A DNA stretch of 64,000 nucleotides from assembly GCA_036785705.1 (NCBI GenBank), contig JAWUZG010000032.1, positions 16,363,501 through 16,427,500 on the forward strand, given 5' to 3'. A program made the translations under genes and the position numbers. Of the stretch, positions 49,801-59,932 are shown piece after piece. The notes below the pieces were generated by a model. The model searched no databases. It saw nothing but the letters and a program-made list of their open reading frames with translations, and was not told the origin of the DNA. Positions within the stretch are counted from its first letter, which is position 1, and each line of letters begins with the position of its first letter. The DNA comes from Acanthornis magna (Eukaryota > Chordata > Aves > Passeriformes > Acanthizidae).

Positions 49801-50854
49801 ATGCCTTTTTCTAACCAAGTTATTTGTCATTTACCCGCAGCAACCTCTGAGTCTTTGCCTGTGTACCTCCTGTTCTCTTTCACACTATTAAGAACATTAT
49901 TTTCTATTCTTCTGTCAGTGGAGAGTGCTGGTGATTAGCACTGCAATATCTGGTCCCCTTTATTGAAAATGTTAATCCTTCCTTTTTGCAGGGTTTCTTT
50001 AGCCAGGGGTGTTAATACTTTGTTAATAGAATCAGGCTGCCTTTTTCTTCATCTTTTGTGCTGCATGTGTTTTAGGAAGGGAATTCTTTTTTATCTTTTG
50101 GTCAGAATTTATTATAGTCTCTCTTTTGGTTCTTTTTTTTTTTTTTCCTCCAAAGGGGCTGCTTCGACTTTTCTTGGTTGTTTTGGTTGTTTGTTTTTTT
50201 TTTTCCTGTGATTATCTTCTAACATTTAGCACCCAGGACACTCATTGCTCTGTGTCTTTTTTGGTTCCTGTAGTCTGTAGGGAACTTAGAGCCTGTCCGT
50301 CAAGGCGGAGTTACCTGTGTTCATAACCAGGAAGAGGACTGAGAGCTGAGAGTCTTCCCTCACCCACTGCAGATGTAATGTTTTCTTTGGCATTCCACAA
50401 GCTTCCCTTCAACCTGAAGATCCTTTCAGCATCAAAGATCACCACCCACTGCTCATAAGACATTTTTTCCATGGAGAGAGCATGACATGAAGCATGGGTC
50501 ACCTGTTGTAACTTCAGGAATCACAGATCTTGCCCTACAGGAAAGGTGAGGTGGCCAAGATTCAAAGGGAAACCAGAGCTGGCTGCAGAATGAAGTGTGG
50601 GTAACTTCAGTGGTATGATTGTTTAATGCTGATCAGTTCAGTGAAAACTGCTCTTATTTTGATGTGAAGGGCATGGACCCTATATCCCACAAATTGTTCT
50701 TGTGATGATTTTCTTTAACAGGAAAGACATCACCTGGAGAAATGCAGTCACCTAAGGAAGAAAAGTGCCAAGTCATCTGAAGCTTTGTCTCTCCTGATTG
50801 CAATCATATTTTATTCTCAAGTAAAGAGAAGCAGCTTTGGCAATGGAACTAGGA
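43846..50854. other. Unique-looking noncoding sequence
   Basis: I find no exon, RNA gene or clear transposon in 7 kb. An imperfect palindrome lies at 45374-45405. 45290-45305 is an A-run. Near 50130-50147 and 50194-50203 are T-runs. Frames such as 45133-45462, 45730-46041 and 47677-47922 are short, overlap antisense frames and show no domain. Confidence 0.5.
45374..45405. repeat. Imperfect palindrome built from GAGTTG/CAACTG words
   Basis: 'ggagcaact' at the left and 'agttgctcc' at the right are perfect 9-base inverted arms around a centre that itself contains the palindrome AGTTGCAACT. The GGAGTTGC word also repeats directly, so both slippage and cruciform geometry are present. Confidence 0.8.
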
Positions 50855-51020
50855 AGCAGTGGTTGTTCAACACGTGGCTACCGTGGATATCGGACTCCAA
50901 CAGCATTTCCAAGGTTGCCCCGACACACAGATATGCTCCCAATGGGGACAGTTTCAGCAGGCACACCTAGAGCTGGATGGAGCTACAAGAACTAGCTGCC
51001 TCTCTCCATCCACCCATCCA
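50855..51020 (+). repeat. Left copy of an unclassified dispersed repeat
   Basis: This segment recurs 1138 bases downstream. Shared words in the same order include 'agcagt', 'gtggatat', 'ggactccaa', 'caaggttgcccc', 'agatat', 'cagcag', 'cacacct' and 'ccatcca'. Over the 90 gap-free bases beginning at GTGGAT I count 17 differences by hand, about 81% identity. It is not CR1. I do not recognise the family; a decayed LTR or a low-copy segmental duplication are alternatives. It directly precedes the CpG-rich block. Confidence 0.75.
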
Positions 51021-51223
51021 AAGAGACCAGGAGCAATGGGGGGGCACTCCAGGGGGACCTCCCTTGCGTCCTGTACGAGTCAGACCATGAGGCTGGCAGA
51101 GTCCTCCTTCGACCCTTCGTTTCTAACCACTCATGACTCCGCCTGTGCCACAGCTCCGAGGGACAGGCGGGCCGGGAGGAGCCGCTCCCGGAGCGTCCCG
51201 TCAGCGGGAGCGGGCCGAGGAGC

Positions 51224-51245
51224 GGGAGCGGGCCCGGGAGCGGGG
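51224..51245 (+). other. Canonical G-quadruplex motif
   Basis: Four G-runs (GGG, GGG, GGG, GGGG) are separated by the three-base loops AGC, CCC and AGC. This fits the standard four-tract pattern with loops up to seven bases. C-rich loops could instead pair with the G-runs, so folding is not certain. Confidence 0.7.
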
Positions 51246-51315
51246 CCAGGGACTGGGCCCAGGGGCGAGAGCGGGAGCGGGCCCGAGAGCAGGAGCGGGA
51301 GCGGGGCCAGGGACC

Positions 51316-51507
51316 GGGAGCGGGCCCAAGGAGCGGGAGCAGGAGCGGAAGCCAGAATGGGAGCGGACCCAAGGAGCGGGAGCGAGAATGGGAGCGGGCC
51401 CAAGGAGCGGGAGCGAGAATGGGAGCGGGCCCAAGGAGCGGGAACGGGAGCGAGAATGGGAGCGGGCCCTGGAGCGGGAGCGAGAATGGGAGCGGGCCCG
51501 GGAGAAG
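51316..51507 (+). repeat. 31-bp GC-rich minisatellite with hexamer substructure
   Basis: Units begin with GGGAGCGG(G/A)CCC and end with AGAAT. Their lengths are 43, 31, 31, 37 and 30 bases, followed by a partial sixth. Most differences amount to about six or twelve bases, matching loss or gain of the inner GGGAGC-like hexamer. Because 31 is not a multiple of three, each unit shifts the frame. This is why several frames on both strands stay open without coding meaning. Confidence 0.92.
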
Positions 51508-51650
51508 AGAGCGGGCCCAGGATGGGGAGCGGGCCCGGCCGCGCCCGGCGCTCGACGCCCCCCAGTGGCAGCGGCTCCGCATTGCACGGGCACCAAACCC
51601 GCCCGGGGCTGCGGCGCGCGTTTGACTGACAGCCGTCCCTAATTATGTTA

Positions 51651-51992
51651 ATTGCGCGGCTTTTTTTTTTTTTCCAATTTTTTTTTTTCATCTCCAGAAA
51701 CCCTCAGGCTTTTGTTTGCAGGGAATAAATAAAGAGGGATTAGTTACGTTTATCTGTGTTTTCCTAAGTCTTTACAGAATAACTGTTACGTGTAATTAAG
51801 TAATTTGTCTGTCCTTGACCAAGCTGATAGCAAATTACCAGACATTACTGATGAGGTTCCATTACATTTTAAGAATAGATTACATGGATCTGGGATTTAT
51901 TGATTTTTATTTCTTATTTTAGACAGGATCACTGGAAATAATGGCCTTATGAAGGTGAAAATGCGATGTGCTTCGACAAGCCGCCTTTATCT
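51651..51992. other. AT-rich spacer between CpG block and right repeat copy
   Basis: It starts with T-runs (51661-51674 and 51681-51689) and continues AT-rich with AATAAATAAAGAGGG near 51723. That string contains AATAAA polyadenylation-signal words on the plus strand, but no transcript can be inferred from it alone. Confidence 0.5.
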
Positions 51993-52139
51993 AGCAGTAT
52001 TGTTTGGCTATATGTGGATATAGGACTCCAAAATGATTTTCAAGGTTGCCCCAATACAGAGATATCCTCCCACCAGAGAGAGTCTCAGCAGACACACCTG
52101 GAGCTATGGGAACTGGTTGGATCCCTCCCATCCATCCAG
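51993..52139 (+). repeat. Right copy of the unclassified dispersed repeat
   Basis: It matches 50855-51020 in the same orientation, from 'agcagt' through 'ccatcca', with small gaps near the start and in the last third. It lies 1138 bases downstream, with the GC-rich block and an AT-rich stretch between. It is slightly shorter than the left copy. As there, no known avian family comes to mind. Confidence 0.75.
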
Positions 52140-52143
52140 CTGA

Positions 52144-54845
52144 GGAGCTGTTGTCTTCTCCACAAGGGATCTGCACTGAACCAGCTGCATAGCAAGTTTT
52201 CCATTTACAGCTTTCCCTTGCCCCGTGTCAAACATGCTGATGGGATATATTCAGGCAACTTTTGTTAAGAGCAATATCATCCTGGATTTGTCCTCTGTGA
52301 TCCTGTTACCTGATATTTAAATAATTCACACTCTTCAAGGATCCAGCTTAGCTGCTTCCCCTATGCTTTGCTGCATCTCAAATCACTAATCCATATAGCC
52401 TTTTCTTAAAATCTGCTTCCTATGAGGTTTCCCATATAATTGTCACCTCAGATTGATAAGCTTCTCTTCAGGAACCACAAAGCATCGATGTGCAGAGAGT
52501 GTCAAAACATCATTCCTAAAAATAGCTTCTCTTGTCCAAGATATCATTTCATTTATGTACTTTGAAAGTACTTTATTGAGCATGCCAGATCCTTACAGAT
52601 TCCCAGGGAATATGTTTTCCTCAAAACTGAGACTGGATACTTCACCTTAAAATTTACTAATCTTATTATTCCTTTGGTTTTTAGGTGTGTATTAACGCAC
52701 TATAATCACACAAACATACTTCTTACGAAACATATGCACTTCTCGGCCAACAGAAGGCTTGGAAGCATGTCCACAGCTCCTGACAAATTGCAAAGAGGAA
52801 AAAATCTTCCAAGGAGACACTGCACTGATGCAATTGCCAAGAGGCCTGGCCAGAACTGATTACAGCCCACCACTGAGCTCTAGAAAGTGTGGCATCAAGG
52901 TTAGGTCATCAAAACTGAAAGGCAGTAACTAATCATAATTAAAGGGTGGGTGGGGTTGGTTTTTTCCTTCCCCTGGGAATGATCACTCAGGGTAGGAAGT
53001 GAAACTCTTTCACTAAACCCCATTGTGTGGCTTTGTCTTCCAAACACACTGGGGAAAATAAGGGGAGGAGATTCAATAAGTGCATCCAGGAGAAACTTGG
53101 GATACAGCCAAGAGTCGTGATCTGGACAGTGCCAAGACTGTCAGCAGCACAGAGAGGAGGGGTCGCTTCCAAAAGACTTTTTACAGAGATTTTATCCCTG
53201 CCAAACCCTCCTCCCAAGCCTGTAAGTAAGCCATGATGGCTATGCCTTTTTTTAGTACATGCAAAACCTCTTACCAGAAATTAGAATGTCATTGTGATTC
53301 TTCTGTTTCTTGAGGAAATGTAAGCTGTTTTCTCAGAGAAGTAAGCAGCACTCAAGAACAGACACCAATGCACAGAAAATACTTTTGGTCACGGTGGGCA
53401 TGGATCAGCCCATGCCTGTAGATACATGAGCTAAACTGGTCTGGCTTCCTGGGACATGGGGATTTCAGGGTTTGTTTCTCTGACGACCTGAGCTGGCACA
53501 CAGGCAGCAGGACATGCTCCAGGGAAGGCAGGTATTTTCAACACGAGAAGTGTGTGAAGGTGGGAGTCCCCCAGTCCGGTCTGGAGCAGCCCCAGCGCTA
53601 CCTGGGCTGAAGCTTTGGCTACCCACTGCTTTGGGTGAGGTTACCAAGGTGGGATGAGCTGACTCTACCTGCTCACTGGCATGGCTAAAGGGCAGTCCTT
53701 CTCCCTACTCCTCCTCTCTCCCCTGCATGCATTTGGAGTCTCAAACCAGCTCTTGCTCTCAGTCTGCCCTTGGTGAACTGATTCAGCTCATTAAACTGGC
53801 TGAAAGATAATTAACTGTGCCTGTGAAGGACAAAAAGGGCAGGGCACACTCTTCAGGGACAGGGAGAGGTGGCCCCAGAGACATTTCTCCAGGCTGTGAG
53901 TGGCTAGTCTTGACCAATCCTCCCTTTCAGGCTGGCCAAGGAGGGACAAGCAATCACAATTTTTTGCACAGGCTACCCCCCTTGCAGGAAGAGGGACGTG
54001 CCCTGTCCCCCTACCTGCATCCAGGCTGGCAGCTAGAAGCCTCCAGGGGACTTCACATGCCCCTCACAGACTACACAGACCACATCCAACATGAAGGCTC
54101 CTCTCCTCTCCCCTCCCCTCCCCTCCTCTCCCACATGCAGTATCACCAGTCCTTAGAGCTTGCCAGAAGTCCACCACCAGCAGCTGTGGCTGTACCACTT
54201 TAGCCTGAACAGAAATGTCCAAGTTTTAATCCCGCTGAGAAATACGTGAGGGTTTCATACGTGCCCCTGAGGAAGGATGCTAATTAGTTTGCTTATTTTA
54301 GCAGTTTTTGTAATAACTGACCTCTCTGTTGTCAAAACCACAAGTCCTATAGATCAGAATATTAGATACATGTCATTTTGCATCAAAGGGAGCACAAACT
54401 TCGCTCAGTTTCTTTCTTCTCCTCCATGGGGAGAAGCAAAACTTGTTTTTTTCAGTAGCCCAGTCATTGCCCCTTTGTTCTGTTTGTATAAAGCAAAATA
54501 CAAAGAATCCTGAAGAAGCAACCAACCACATTGAACCATTTTTGTATTCTTATTACAAAGAATAAGCGTGTCAGAAATCTTTTGTTTTTCCCTTGGAACC
54601 TTTCTTTTATATAAGCACTTTTTGAAACAGCATAAAAAATAGTAAATCCTTACTTCATTTCCCTTTCCATTTGGAATGGGTGGAGACTCACGCAACAGAA
54701 AAGCACAGCTCACTTTCCTATGTGTTTTTTTTTACAACCAACAGGATGACAACTTAGATCTGACACTGCGTCTTTGGGTCTTGGCCAGGTCAGTGTAGAG
54801 AAAAAAAGCCCAATAAGTCTGGATTCCTTGCAACAGCTTTTCTAA
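52144..54845. other. Noncoding sequence with a short CT microsatellite
   Basis: No gene is supported. A (TCCCC/TCTCC)n pyrimidine tract lies at 54101-54131. The 128-codon frame at 53817-54203 runs through it and has no domain. The rest shows nothing recognisable. Confidence 0.5.
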
Positions 54846-55250
54846 GTGTCTGCTGCTGCTGCTCAGGGCTGCTGCCCCAGGCTTCACTGGCGAGCACTGC
54901 TATCCCAGGAGCTGCTCCTCTGCCCCTGCCCTGCCTGCTCCGCCGGGCAGCCTGGCAGGAGAGCTGGCAGTGCTGCAGGCTCTGCAGAGCTCTGCTCTCC
55001 CGTGTGCATCCTGCCCCAGAGCCCGGGCAGCGGCCTGTGCTCAGCTCTGGCTGCCCTGCACAGTGTCCTTTCCCCTCTGAACCCTCCTGTTCCCCTGGGC
55101 CAGCGCTCTCATCCCCACCGGTGTGCCGGGATGTCACTGACCGCTGGCTCAGGCTCTGCTCAGCGCTGGCCATTTCTCCCTGGGCAGCATTTTGCCAGGT
55201 GCCAGCCTTCACCTGAGCCCACCCCGCTCCCTTCATGTGGGGAAAAGGTC
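54846..55250. other. GC-rich patch of unknown origin
   Basis: The patch starts with CTGCTGCTGCTGCTC and is rich in CTGCC, GCTCTG and CAGGCTCTG words. Frames of 183 codons (plus, to 55397) and 148 codons (minus) are open in opposite directions, which points to composition and not coding. CpGs occur but are less dense than at 51.2 kb. It might be part of a GC-rich interspersed repeat or a short CpG-poor island. I cannot assign a family. Confidence 0.45.
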
Positions 55251-58200
55251 ACTGAGGCACAGCTCTGTGTGAGCTTGAGCGCAGACAGAGCTTGCCCTGG
55301 TCAGAAGCACTCCAAAGATGGCACTGTGTGTCTCATTCTTGTCACTCAGACCCTCTTCCCTTGGCTGCCTAAGAGCCTCGCAGCAGTCAGTCTTTAGTTA
55401 GCCCCTGTGTCTCCACACTGTCTCTAGAAAGATGCTGTGGAGCAGCTCTTTCTCTCCAGACACCTAACCTCTCTTTACCTCATTGTCTGTGAAATAGAGG
55501 CCATTTATAACAGATTTTTCTTAAATCTGTTTGCTGACCATGTGAAAATTCTTGCTGTAATACCTTCTCCCCATTCAATTTTTAGCAGATTTGGACAAAA
55601 TTCCACTTTATTCACAAGATGTATCATTATTCTTCTGAAATCCTGGAGTATTTGAGGATAGCTTTTAATTTGGGGTGCTGTAGAAAGCATTGGCTCTCTC
55701 CTGGTTTTGAGTTTTCAGCTAGTGCAGGGGACCAGAAACAAAAAAAAAATGGACTAACACTGAGTTATGTGCTTGCTGACTGAGACTCTCCCCTATTTAG
55801 AAAGTTTCATCTTTGGAAAGGTTTTTCTCTTGACAGAGACTCTTTAAGGCTTGTAATGAGTATTTATTACAACAGTTGCATTCGTCAGTCCCTTGTATGC
55901 ACTGAGCTCTGTGGGGATTTAATGCAAGATGGACTGGATTTCTGGTGAAATATCAGATACTTGTAGTCTCTTAAAAAAACCCCCCTTCATTTAATTTTTA
56001 AGCTTTTCTTACATGGCAGCACCCATTCTGTTTCACATGGTGCCTACAAGACTCTTTAGAATTTCCTGGACATAATAACCCCTTCTACCTTGGCAGCTCA
56101 GCAAGAACAGCTTTCTCTGAAACCTCCCTAATCAATTGACTTCGCCAAGCCTTTTGCTTAACAAATCCTGCAATTGCTTCCAGCTTTTTCCCACAAGTGA
56201 TACCAAATTAATGGATTTGTAGTCTCCTGGTGAGTCTCTTGGCCTTTTATTGTCTGATTAGGCACACTCTGGCCTGCTGGGAGAAATGTACTGCATTGAT
56301 AAAGATGCTGGATGAGGTTCATTTCATGTCCCACTTTCCTTTTGCATTCTTGGATTCATGCATGTCAAAATGTTACAGCGAACATGGGTGAGATTAAAAA
56401 GCTCAAAGTCCCTCAATATGGGCACATCTCACGTCATGATTAATCCAGTGTCCTAGGTGTCCTAGAAAGTCATGCATGCTGTTCCAAATCTGTCTTGCAT
56501 TTAAGAACTTGGTCCAAATCCATAGGAGTGTATCCTTAAAATATATTTGGGGCTTAACTGTACATGCAAATAAAATGTTCATACAAGTAACCTAAGGACC
56601 CAGCAAATCTAAATTTATGCTTCTGTCAAATGATCCAAAACAAAGCAGTATATGAAATCACTACATTTTTAAGCAAGGTTATTTTGAGCACACAATTGCT
56701 TTCTGAATGCTATTTTCTCTGTCATATGTTTAGAATCACTGTCCTTAAACAACAGACTTTTCTTAGAAAGAAAAACAACAAACAGGATTTTGTTCTTTTC
56801 CTAATCAGCTTCAGCTCTATTTCTGCCTTACACCAGAAATTGTTTCTTTTCCAGATAATTCAGTAAATCCTAGAAGCAGCTAACGATTGCACCCCCACTA
56901 CACATGAAAATGCTCACACTTCAGTTTCCACACTCTTCCTTTGGCCACCAGTCACATTGCCCATATGACAGAGTTCATGTCTTCTTTCACAGAATCTGTG
57001 TTCAGACTGCTAATAATTTTTAGTTCCCTAACTGCCTCCCTCGAACTTGCAGGTTCCTCTGGCCCTAGGCTTCTCCTGAGGACAGACACTGATTGTTGGG
57101 CTGGAGAGGTGCTCTAGGACGTGGGGATGATGAAACAACCCTCCTCGGTATCCATGGATAGGAATCCCACCACCAAGGCATTGCACACCCTGGGCCGGAA
57201 AGCTCCGCACAGCATCTCCTGGCTCTGAATCATTTCATAGCCAGGAGCAGAGCCACAGCCCAGCGAGACAGAAGATGCTCTGGTCAGCCTAGGTGCTGAG
57301 GTACCAGCCTGGGTGGGGAGAGATACAAAAGTCCTGGATTGTTTCTGTTCAGTTTCTTTCTGACAATCATCCAACAGGACCACAGAACCAGCTCTTTAGT
57401 TCTGGTCCTCAGTGTGGATGTCACCTGCTTGAGACAGCCTTGGATAAGATGGGAGCTATAAATCATGACATATGTTTGGATTTGCATGCTAATCATACAT
57501 TCACAGAATATAAGCTCCAATTTTAGCATTTTTCAGTCAGCAAATTACTTCTTCCCTGCTAAACTTTTGGACTGGAGAAAACAGGGACTTGAAGCATTCC
57601 CAGCTCAGGCAGAGTTGTAGGCAGAGTATTTGAGGTAAATCTCCCTATTCAGTCAAGAGCTCCTATGAACCTTATTACCTTTCTTTGTTTCTGGGGGTTG
57701 GTAACGCTAGTATATCTGAGCAGCTCTTGATATTACTGTAAAATTTTCCTAGAGTTTGTCAGGGGTTCTTGGGGCTTTTTTTGTTTTTCTTTTGAAAGGC
57801 TTATTTCTCCTGTTTTTACCCCATCAGTGAGTATTAGACCAGTGCAACTTCCTTCCATTCCCTTTTTTTACCTGAAGGTGAAGGTAACTTTTGCTGGAGT
57901 GACAATCCAGGGGATTCTCAACATTTTATCTCATAGTGATCAGTAGGATAAATGTCACTTAATCCCTTGGAAGATGTCCTCAAAAGCTTCTCACTAGTTT
58001 TGATCCACAGCCACTCTAGTAATGCTGTCCCTAGAAAGGGATTCAACACTAGATACGTATTACCTCCAACTATTATCATCAATACATTTCTCACATTTTA
58101 TAACTTACTCTTACACCTGTCTCTAATAAACCCTCAGTGGGAATAGAATTTATCCTCTTCCTGACAGTGCATTTGAAAATTTCTCTCTGTGCCAGCAACA

Positions 58201-59856
58201 CTGTGTGTAATGCCTGTGTCCTTGTTCCCAGCAGGCTGTCTAGGACATTCTTGGTACTGCACTTGGTTTCAGGTCAACCGATTTAGCATCTCTTCCAACA
58301 CTATGAAGAAGAACACCTCTGAGCAAATGGGAGCTGACACCATTTTCTGTTGACATCATTTACATTCACACTTGGGCAGTGACAGTGTTCGGAAATCAGA
58401 GTCACATCCAGAAAAATGTCTGGCACCACTGAAGAGCAGCATCAACCCAGGCAATTCCTATGGCATTGGGATTAACATGCATGCAAACAGGGCAAGAGAT
58501 GTCACTCAGTCCCTCTAGTGACCTGTATGTCTCCATCCTGTTGTATTTCACCATGCAGGATACTAGGGTTTTCTTCTGGCACCAGGGCAAAAGAAAACAG
58601 CTTCACCAGAAACTTCTCCTCCTCCCTCACATATGTGAAGGAGAAAGGGTAGAGCAAAAAGGAATCCCACTGAAGGCATCCAAATGCTCTTTCTGTTGAC
58701 AGGACTTCTGATGTCTGCATGTTCTGGCGAGACAAGAAAGTAATTGCAGCTCCTGGATATTTCGTTTCAATCTCTGGCTATTAGTTATGCCTTGTGCTTT
58801 TTCTGCACTTCAGGCAGCTCCATGATCTGATTTTATAGCCTTTGGTTTTAGGACTTGCTTTTTTCTTTTCTGCTAAGATATTTCAGATAATCTATAAGTC
58901 AACACTGTGGGAGTATTAACATTTGCCCTAGGCTTTAATGTGAGCTAGGCAGCTGTCCTTTGTGCAAGAAATTTTTGTTTTGTTGTCAAGGGTTAATTAT
59001 CTTTACAGTAGTACTTCTTTGTTTCCCAGTCTTACTGTCTTGGAAATTTAAGGGTTTGGGGCAAGTTTTTTTTGTTACAGATCACAGGCTGCTGTTTTAC
59101 CATCCCTGAAATTGCAAGACTGAGTCAGAAACTTTAGATCAATCAAATCTGTGTTAGGCCTTCACCTTCTCTTTGCAGTACCAGTTTAAAAACATACTGC
59201 TCATTTCAAGGGCAGTGCAACACTTTTCAAATATTTGTAGCAGTTTCACAGAAAACTCTCTGTCTGAGTGGATAGAAAATGATTAAAAACATCTTCAGGA
59301 TCACTTATTGTCAAAAATAAAGTCGCCTACTGTGTTCTTTTTCCTCTGTGAAGCTGACCTAAAGCTGACTTTGTACTTTCCTCACTTACCTGATTCCTTT
59401 TTCCTGGAAAATTCAACACTGGCAGCTCTTCTCTCTGCCTTGTAATTCCAGAAGTGCTGGCCCCATGCAGCTTACCCATGGTGTTGTGTGCTGTCTGTCC
59501 AGCACTCAGAGCCATGGAGTATTCCAGAGGCAGGCTCCCCCCAGCACCTCGAGCTCTAGCTTGTCAGTGTGGGGTTAGCCTGAGAGGCTGAAGCACATCA
59601 CAGCTTGTCCCAGCTGGTTCTTGGCAGACTCTCTCAAAGCCATAACTTCTGGCTTTTTGTGACCATTCCTTAGTCAGACTGAATGTTTTCTGCCACCTCC
59701 AGACATACTTTTATGGTATTAACCTCCTCTCCATAATCAGCATTCACAGTTATGCCTGTGTAATGGAAGTCAGCTCGCAGGTGGAGCAAGTTGGTTGGTC
59801 CACAGCACTGAAGGACATTGTGTTAGTGGAGACCTTGCTGGAGAAGATCTGCATTT
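55251..59856. other. Unique-looking noncoding sequence
   Basis: I see no secure exon. Minus-strand frames at 57114-57383 and 58502-58735 are motif-free. AT-rich sequence from 55.4 to 56.9 kb shows nothing else that I can name. Confidence 0.5.
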
Positions 59857-59932
59857 AAAAAATACCAGGAAATCTTTAACAGCTCTCTTCCTGCCTTTGA
59901 TCTTTGCTGTTAAAGATTTCCTGGTATTTTTT
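59857..59932. repeat. Perfect 27-bp inverted repeat with 22-nt loop
   Basis: The left arm (59857-59883) begins AAAAAATACCAGG and ends TTTAACAGC. The right arm (59906-59932) is its exact reverse complement, and the loop is 'tctcttcctgcctttgatct' plus two T. Pairing stops at both outer ends. Total size, 76 bases, is in the range of a microRNA precursor. However, a perfect stem without mismatches and with A/T-run ends is more like a foldback duplication or a tiny inverted-repeat element. Neither strand shows a known microRNA that I recognise. Confidence 0.95.

Larger units (their letters stand above)
51130..51650. promoter_or_regulatory. CpG island-like GC-rich block
   Basis: GC content jumps from the AT-rich background to well above 65%, and CpG is abundant: I count ten in the single line 51181-51240. 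It is built largely from GGGAGC and GGGCCC words and grades into a minisatellite. The right edge, 'ggggctgcggcgcgcgtttg', runs into a TGACTGACAG and TAATTATGTTAATT cluster, then two T-runs at 51661-51690. Surviving CpGs imply little germline methylation or recent expansion. It may be a promoter of an unannotated transcript or simply a GC-rich satellite. No TATA box or exon can be assigned. Confidence 0.55.

Noticed and set aside
50859..51629. 256-codon plus-strand open frame, the longest in the window
   Set aside because: It runs from an unclassified repeat into a GC-rich minisatellite. Competing long frames are open on both strands (131-196 codons), and the 31-bp unit shifts frame each time, so openness is compositional. 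The product is Gly/Ala/Arg/Pro low complexity with no domain.
54846..55397. 183-codon plus-strand frame with a 148-codon minus frame opposite
   Set aside because: Both are open because of GC-rich, stop-poor composition. Neither shows a domain.
57028..57383. Possible minus-strand exon (frames of 60 and 89 codons)
   Set aside because: There is no recognised protein similarity, two frames compete, and no splice-site logic favours either.
58402..58735. Possible minus-strand exon in overlapping frames of 62 and 77 codons
   Set aside because: The residues match no family I know, and the two frames overlap with nothing to choose between them. A conservation test would be needed.
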